From Hungatella hathewayi WAL-18680 (GTDB lineage Bacteria; Bacillota; Clostridia; Lachnospirales; Lachnospiraceae), in contig NZ_JH379027.1 of the NCBI RefSeq assembly GCF_000235505.1, positions 1,741,589-1,774,335 on the forward strand: a stretch of 32,747 nt of DNA, in the 5' to 3' direction. This document shows positions 29,077 to 32,747 of the stretch, piece after piece (within the stretch, counting starts at the first letter, position 1; each line of letters begins with the position of its first letter). The notes beneath the pieces are model-generated. The model saw nothing but the letters and a program-made list of their open reading frames with translations. It was not told the origin of the DNA and searched no databases. Position numbers and translations under genes: made by a program.

Positions 29077-29219
29077 GATGGAGAAAATGCAAGCGTCTGC
29101 GAGTGACACCGGCTGTGAGTAGCGCCGGATGCTGCCTGGACGACAGGCGGCCGGAGCGTGAAACTGGGAGCGGAGTGCGGGCTGGAGCAAAAACGGCCCT
29201 GGAAAATGAGGGATAAGAG

Positions 29220-30404
29220 ATGATGGAGTTTCAGGAGTTTGCGCGGATTCCTGTGATTGACACCCATGTACACCGGGTTCACCCGGACAGGGCGCCGGAG
29301 TTTGGGAATCTGGGCGGCGGTTACATTGACGGGGAAAATCAGGCGTACCACGGGCGGCAGACACTTCTTTACCGGATGGTGATGGAGGAACTGCGAAAGG
29401 AATTTAAGATGGCGGAGGACGTGCCGGTGGAGGAGGTGGAAGCCGAGCGTCACCGGCGGTACCGGGCGGACCCGCAGGGGTATTACCGGGAGCTGATACG
29501 GGAGCAGAAGGTGTTGATGTACTGCCTGGAGGTTGGAAGTCCCCTTGGCGGGGCCAGATATTCGAAAGAGGAGACCGATTATTTTAATGCATCTCTGCCG
29601 GAGGGAAGGCGGTGTTCCATCGTCAGGATTGACCGGGTGCTGGAGGAAATGCTGGAAGCCGCGCTTCTTGGGAATCAGACGTTTGAGGAATTTTGCGGGG
29701 CGTTTATGGATGCACTTCACGAAGAGGTGGAGCGGGAGCAGGCAGTGGGACTAAAATCCTGCGCGGCCTATGCCGGGGGCCTGGCCGTGGAGATCGTATC
29801 CGTGGAGGATGCCAAGCGGGCCTATGAAGCGATACGTGGAAACCGGGGCGGTGCGTCCGAGAAAAAGCGGCTGAGTAATTACATCCTGATGGAAAGCGTT
29901 GAGGTGGCGAAGGAGTATGAGATTCCCATCCAGATACATACGGGGGCCGGTGGCGGCAATTATATCGATATCCGCACCCAAAACCCGATTCATCTTATCG
30001 ATTTTTTGAAGGATGAGCGGGTGAAAAACCGGGTGAAGATTGTACTGCTCCACGGGGGGCATCCCCACGAGGAGGACACCAGCTATCTGGTGGCGCAGTT
30101 TTCCAATGTGTACACCGATTACTCGGGGACCAGCTATCTTTGCAGCCTGAAAGGGGTGGAGCGGATGGCGGCCCTTCTGGAGCGGGCTCCATTAAGCAAG
30201 GTGATGTATGGGAGCGACGGCGTCATGTTTCCGGAGGTGTCCTGGTTTGCATACCGGCATTTTCAGAGGCAGTTTTACAAGCTGCTTGGCTGGATGGAAA
30301 CGGAAGGGTATCTGACAGCGGGGTGGGCGCGGGAAGTGGCGGAGATGGTGAAATACAGGAATGCGCTGGAGTGTTATACGAAGATTCGAATCGTAGAGGA
30401 ATAG
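29220..30404 (+). CDS. Amidohydrolase-family metal-dependent hydrolase
   Basis: A 394-aa TIM-barrel hydrolase. The metal-binding set of the amidohydrolase superfamily is visible: H16 and H18 in IDTHVH, possible K179 in LKSCAAY, H240 in QIHTG, H278 (and H281) in LLHGGHP, and D333 in YGSDGV. The order resembles the Amidohydro_2 group that includes the N-terminal part of FluG-like proteins, a weak comparison. Two ATG codons are adjacent; GAGGGATAAGAG precedes. A 143-base gap separates it from the previous gene and contains a GC-rich hairpin-forming stretch (about 29126-29156). Reaction unknown; a hydrolysis or decarboxylation in the cassette is expected. Confidence 0.85.
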   Translation: MMEFQEFARIPVIDTHVHRVHPDRAPEFGNLGGGYIDGENQAYHGRQTLLYRMVMEELRKEFKMAEDVPVEEVEAERHRRYRADPQGYYRELIREQKVLMYCLEVGSPLGGARYSKEETDYFNASLPEGRRCSIVRIDRVLEEMLEAALLGNQTFEEFCGAFMDALHEEVEREQAVGLKSCAAYAGGLAVEIVSVEDAKRAYEAIRGNRGGASEKKRLSNYILMESVEVAKEYEIPIQIHTGAGGGNYIDIRTQNPIHLIDFLKDERVKNRVKIVLLHGGHPHEEDTSYLVAQFSNVYTDYSGTSYLCSLKGVERMAALLERAPLSKVMYGSDGVMFPEVSWFAYRHFQRQFYKLLGWMETEGYLTAGWAREVAEMVKYRNALECYTKIRIVEE

Positions 30405-30455
30405 AAAATTAGTAAATTAATTCAAAATGAGAAAAGTACTGAAGGAGGCAGCAAT

Positions 30456-31250
30456 ATGGATTTGGGATTGAAGGGTAAAGTAGCGGTGGTGACCGGGGCC
30501 AGCAAGGGAATTGGGCTGGGGATTGCCAAAGAACTGATACAGGAGGGCGCCAAGGTGGCTATCTGCGCCAGAAATGCAGAGGAGACAGAAAGTGCGGCGA
30601 AAATGCTGGCGGAGTCCGGCGAGGTGTATAGTGAAGTGGTGGATATGAGTCAGGAGCAGCAGGTGTATGCATTTGGACAACATGTGATAGACCGGTTTGG
30701 ACAGATTGACTGCTGGGTCAACAACGTGGGGGCACAGCTGACAAAGGATGGGGAGGAGTACACGGATGAGCTGATGGAGCGGATCTATGGGGTGTGCTTC
30801 AAATCGGCGGCGTTTGGATGTCAGGCGGCCTTCCGTTCCATGAAGCATCACGGCGGCTCCATTGTCAACATCAGTTCGTTGAGCGCCCGCTGTCCTACTA
30901 CGGGAAAGGCGACGCTGTACGGCCCTATGAAGGCAGCTGTTAATAATTTAACAATAACCATGGCCGGCGAGTACGCGGCTTACGGGGTGCGGGTGAACTG
31001 TGTGATGCCGGGGTATATCATGACGGAGTTTAACACGGAGAATACGACAAAGGAGGCGCTTGACAATATCTGCGCGGGAACATTGATGCAGCGGACCGGC
31101 CGGGTGGAGGAGTGCGCGAAACCGGTGGTATTCCTGTGCGGCAACGGTTCCACATTTATGACCGGTGTGACGATTGAGGTGTCGGGAGGACGATTTATCA
31201 CCCTGAATCCAGATTATTCCTTCCGGGAGAGGGAGCGGCTGGAGGCCTAA
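30456..31250 (+). CDS. SDR-family NAD(P)-dependent oxidoreductase
   Basis: A 264-aa classical short-chain dehydrogenase. Cofactor motif TGASKGIG (13-20), ICARN after the second strand, WVNNVGAQ in place of NNAG, ISSLSA with active-site serine, and Y155-x3-K159 in LYGPMK; near the end GVTIEVSGG. Arg in ICARN suggests NADP but this is not decisive. AAGGAGG precedes ATG. It would oxidise or reduce a hydroxyl/keto group of the imported compound. The last codons (LEA-stop) form the first copy of a 25-bp tandem repeat. Confidence 0.92.
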   Translation: MDLGLKGKVAVVTGASKGIGLGIAKELIQEGAKVAICARNAEETESAAKMLAESGEVYSEVVDMSQEQQVYAFGQHVIDRFGQIDCWVNNVGAQLTKDGEEYTDELMERIYGVCFKSAAFGCQAAFRSMKHHGGSIVNISSLSARCPTTGKATLYGPMKAAVNNLTITMAGEYAAYGVRVNCVMPGYIMTEFNTENTTKEALDNICAGTLMQRTGRVEECAKPVVFLCGNGSTFMTGVTIEVSGGRFITLNPDYSFRERERLEA

Positions 31251-31338
31251 TAGAAGCGGAGAGCTGGAAGCCTAACAAGAGCAGAAAACTGGAAGCCTGA
31301 AAAGAGTGGGCAGTTGGAAGTTGCAATGAAAAGAGACA
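31239..31338. repeat. Four imperfect 25-bp tandem repeats spanning the SDR stop codon
   Basis: Copies start at 31239, 31264, 31289 and 31314, exactly 25 bases apart, with CTGGAGGCC, CTGGAAGCC, CTGGAAGCC and TTGGAAGTT. Copies 1-3 continue with TAATAGAAG, TAACAAGAG and TGAAAAGAG; copy 4 is more diverged. Copy 1 includes the SDR stop codon. Confidence 0.8.
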
Positions 31339-31355
31339 AAACGAGGAGAAGAGAC

Positions 31356-32426
31356 ATGAATGCAGCAGAGCGCATGAGGGAAATGCTGGAGAAGAGACAT
31401 GTGTCGCAGGTGGGGGCCAGCGGCTGGGTACATACGCCGGAGGTGGACCGGAAGAGTGCGGAGGAATTTTCCGCCCGCATCATCGAGCTGACGGATTACA
31501 ACCGGTGGGATTTTATCAAAATTATGCCCAACGGGGTGTACAACCAGGAGGCATACGGATCGGATATCGAGTACCTGTCGGAGAATATTCCGCTGGAAAA
31601 CCTGCACACCAAGCAGATCATGAAATTTAACCGGTACCTGATTCAAAATGAGAAGGATATGGAGACATTTCCTGTGATAAACGTGGCAGAGAATCCGGTG
31701 TATCAGCGGGAGATCGCGGTGGTCAGGAAGCTGCGGGAGCATTACCAGGGGACCGTGCCCATCGTCCCTACCATCTTTCTGCCGGCCCACACGATTCCGG
31801 AGTTCTGTGGAGGAATTGAGAAGGCCCGGTATTATCTGGACCGTCATCCGGATGCGGTGGAGAAAATGCTGAAAGCATTTGTTCAGACGGAGCTTCAACT
31901 GGTGGACGCCTATATTGAGGCGGGGGCGGACGGCTTCTTCTTTGCCACCCGTTACAGCAACGGCGACATTTTGTCGGAGGAGGAATTTGAGCGGTTCTGC
32001 CGTCCCTTTGACGAGCAGCTGCTGGCCCGTGCCAAGGGGCGCACCTGGTTTAACATGGTGCATGTGCATGGAGTGAAAAACCTTTACATGGAAAAATTCG
32101 ACAGCTACGACGTCCAGGCCATCAGCTGGGAGAACACTCCCGGCACAGTGCCGGAGGAGGAGCGTTTTACCGTGAAAAAAGTCCGCGAAATAACAGACAA
32201 AATCCTAATCACAGGTACGGACCAGTTTACGGACTACTATGGGACAAAAGAGGAGGTGCGGGAGCGTTTCCGAAAGCGGCTGGAGACCGCCGCCGGGGAG
32301 TCCGGTGACAACCGGTTTATCTTCGCCCCCGGCTGTTCCCTGCCGCTGGATATTGACTTAGAGCATGTGCATCTGCTGCGGGAAGTGGTGGATGAATACA
32401 ATGAGAAGCTGTGGCCTGGGGATTAA
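31356..32426 (+). CDS. Uroporphyrinogen decarboxylase (URO-D) family protein, methyltransferase-like
   Basis: A 356-aa protein of the URO-D fold (PF01208). ATG 31356 is chosen because GAGGAG stands seven bases before it; the longer reading begins inside the tandem repeat. Segments such as FIKIMPNGVYNQEAYG, AYIEAGADGFFFATRYSNGD, VQAISWENTPGTV and APGCSLPLDIDLEHVHLL fit the family. The C-terminal GC motif (C327) resembles corrinoid methyltransferases of the MtaA group rather than HemE, whose matching segment is LGHGI-like. MtaA uses H-x-C plus a later Cys for zinc; here the first pair reads H236-x-H238. No corrinoid protein is encoded nearby. It is therefore probably not haem synthesis; a methyl-transfer or decarboxylase role is inferred. 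Confidence 0.85.
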   Translation: MNAAERMREMLEKRHVSQVGASGWVHTPEVDRKSAEEFSARIIELTDYNRWDFIKIMPNGVYNQEAYGSDIEYLSENIPLENLHTKQIMKFNRYLIQNEKDMETFPVINVAENPVYQREIAVVRKLREHYQGTVPIVPTIFLPAHTIPEFCGGIEKARYYLDRHPDAVEKMLKAFVQTELQLVDAYIEAGADGFFFATRYSNGDILSEEEFERFCRPFDEQLLARAKGRTWFNMVHVHGVKNLYMEKFDSYDVQAISWENTPGTVPEEERFTVKKVREITDKILITGTDQFTDYYGTKEEVRERFRKRLETAAGESGDNRFIFAPGCSLPLDIDLEHVHLLREVVDEYNEKLWPGD

Positions 32427-32461
32427 GTGATATCGGGGCTGTAAAAAAACTCCCCTAAAAG

Positions 32462-32498
32462 AAAAATCGCTGAGGTCGTGAGACTTCAGCGATTTTTT
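32462..32498 (+). terminator. Strong hairpin with T-run at the IS left end
   Basis: AAAAATCGCTGA-GGTC (from 32462) pairs with GAC-TTCAGCGATTTTT (to 32497) around GTGA, with six T residues. It can end the operon transcript and also shield the transposase from read-through. Confidence 0.85.
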
Positions 32499-32511
32499 GG
32501 TATAATTAATT

Positions 32512-32747
32512 ATGCGACTAAATAAAAATACCAATAATAATTATACAGTACGTCAACTGAAATTACCACTGGAAATCGAAAAATTAATTGATATTTCTGA
32601 TCCGGTATACACTTTCTGCGAGGTAATGGATCACATCGACCTATCAAAATATTTTGTAGCGAAGGGATACAAAACAGGCCGTCCAAGATGTGATGAACAC
32701 AAACTCCTCAAAGTGATACTCTTTGCATTCATGGAACACGGGATTTC
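32512..32747 (+). CDS. IS1182-family-like transposase, N-terminal part (cut by window edge)
   Basis: The frame is open from ATG 32512 to the end, 78 codons. NYTVRQLKLPLEIEKLIDI, a DPVYTFCEVMDHIDLSKYF segment and GYKTGRPRCDEHKLLKVILF match the N-terminal pattern (DUF772 type) of IS1182-like transposases. No ribosome site precedes the ATG, and TATAAT lies only five bases upstream, so expression is probably low or from another start. Lys/Asn-rich, AT-rich coding contrasts sharply with the GC-rich genes before it. Confidence 0.82.
   Translation, partial: MRLNKNTNNNYTVRQLKLPLEIEKLIDISDPVYTFCEVMDHIDLSKYFVAKGYKTGRPRCDEHKLLKVILFAFMEHGI

Larger units (their letters stand above)
32442..32747 (+). mobile_element. 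Left end of an IS1182-like insertion sequence (continues outside)
   Basis: After the URO-D stop the sequence turns AT-rich and contains a hairpin and the start of a transposase. The exact left inverted repeat cannot be fixed without the right end; TGTAAAAAAACTCCCC from about 32441 is the candidate edge. Confidence 0.65.

Noticed and set aside
28240-29364. 374-codon minus-strand open frame opposite the epimerase and amidohydrolase genes
   Set aside because: Composition is Pro/Arg/His-rich without motifs, while the plus strand encodes recognisable families with ribosome sites.
31239-31338. CRISPR-like array
   Set aside because: The 25-bp units are directly adjacent with no spacers and diverge by point changes, so it is a tandem duplication.
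31356-32426. HemE (uroporphyrinogen decarboxylase of haem synthesis)
   Set aside because: The C-terminal APGC motif and catabolic context differ from HemE, and no haem gene is near.

Overview
The window looks like chromosomal DNA of a gut-type Clostridium of the family Lachnospiraceae, of the Enterocloster/Clostridium clostridioforme kind. This is an inference from protein character, strong AGGAGG-type ribosome sites, vegetative TTGACA/TATAAT promoters, a CIRCE element before groESL, and lipoprotein-type binding proteins. No rRNA, tRNA, CRISPR array or phage gene was recognised.

Layout. (a) 1-3378, minus: a very large hybrid sensor kinase (three PAS, GGDEF, GAF, HisKA, HATPase, REC), cut by the left window edge. 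(b) 3495-8909: a small unknown protein with its own promoter and terminator, glutaminyl-tRNA synthetase, a MocR-type regulator, a one-TM protein with MORN-like motifs, and a convergent acidic one-TM helical protein. (c) 9044-13501: CIRCE-controlled groES-groEL, a two-TM protein, and guaB. (d) 13528-21909: an AraC-type regulator divergent from a six-gene operon: ribose-type ABC importer (lipoprotein, double ATPase, permease), cytosolic GH3 NagZ-like glycosidase, lactonase-type beta-propeller and HAD hydrolase. This reads as uptake and intracellular processing of a small glycoside. (e) 22221-32426: a GntR/UTRA regulator broken by a frameshift, then a complete Liv-type ABC importer (SBP, two permeases, two ATPases) running into a catabolic cassette: DUF4432 aldose-epimerase-like protein, amidohydrolase, SDR dehydrogenase and a UROD-family protein with a methyltransferase-like putative metal site. 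(f) 32442-end: the left end and 5' part of an IS1182-like transposase gene, AT-rich against its neighbours.

The best candidate for an undescribed system is (e). A Liv-type importer normally suggests amino-acid-like ligands, yet its downstream genes suggest a carbohydrate-, amide- or methyl-bearing compound. The UROD-like protein carries H-x-H...C where corrinoid methyltransferases of the MtaA group carry H-x-C...C. Small structures of interest are a -35 box built into the CIRCE right arm, a duplicated translation start producing a 24-codon coupled mini-ORF, an exact-period 25-bp tandem repeat at the SDR stop codon, and an intra-operon terminator-like hairpin after the Liv binding protein.
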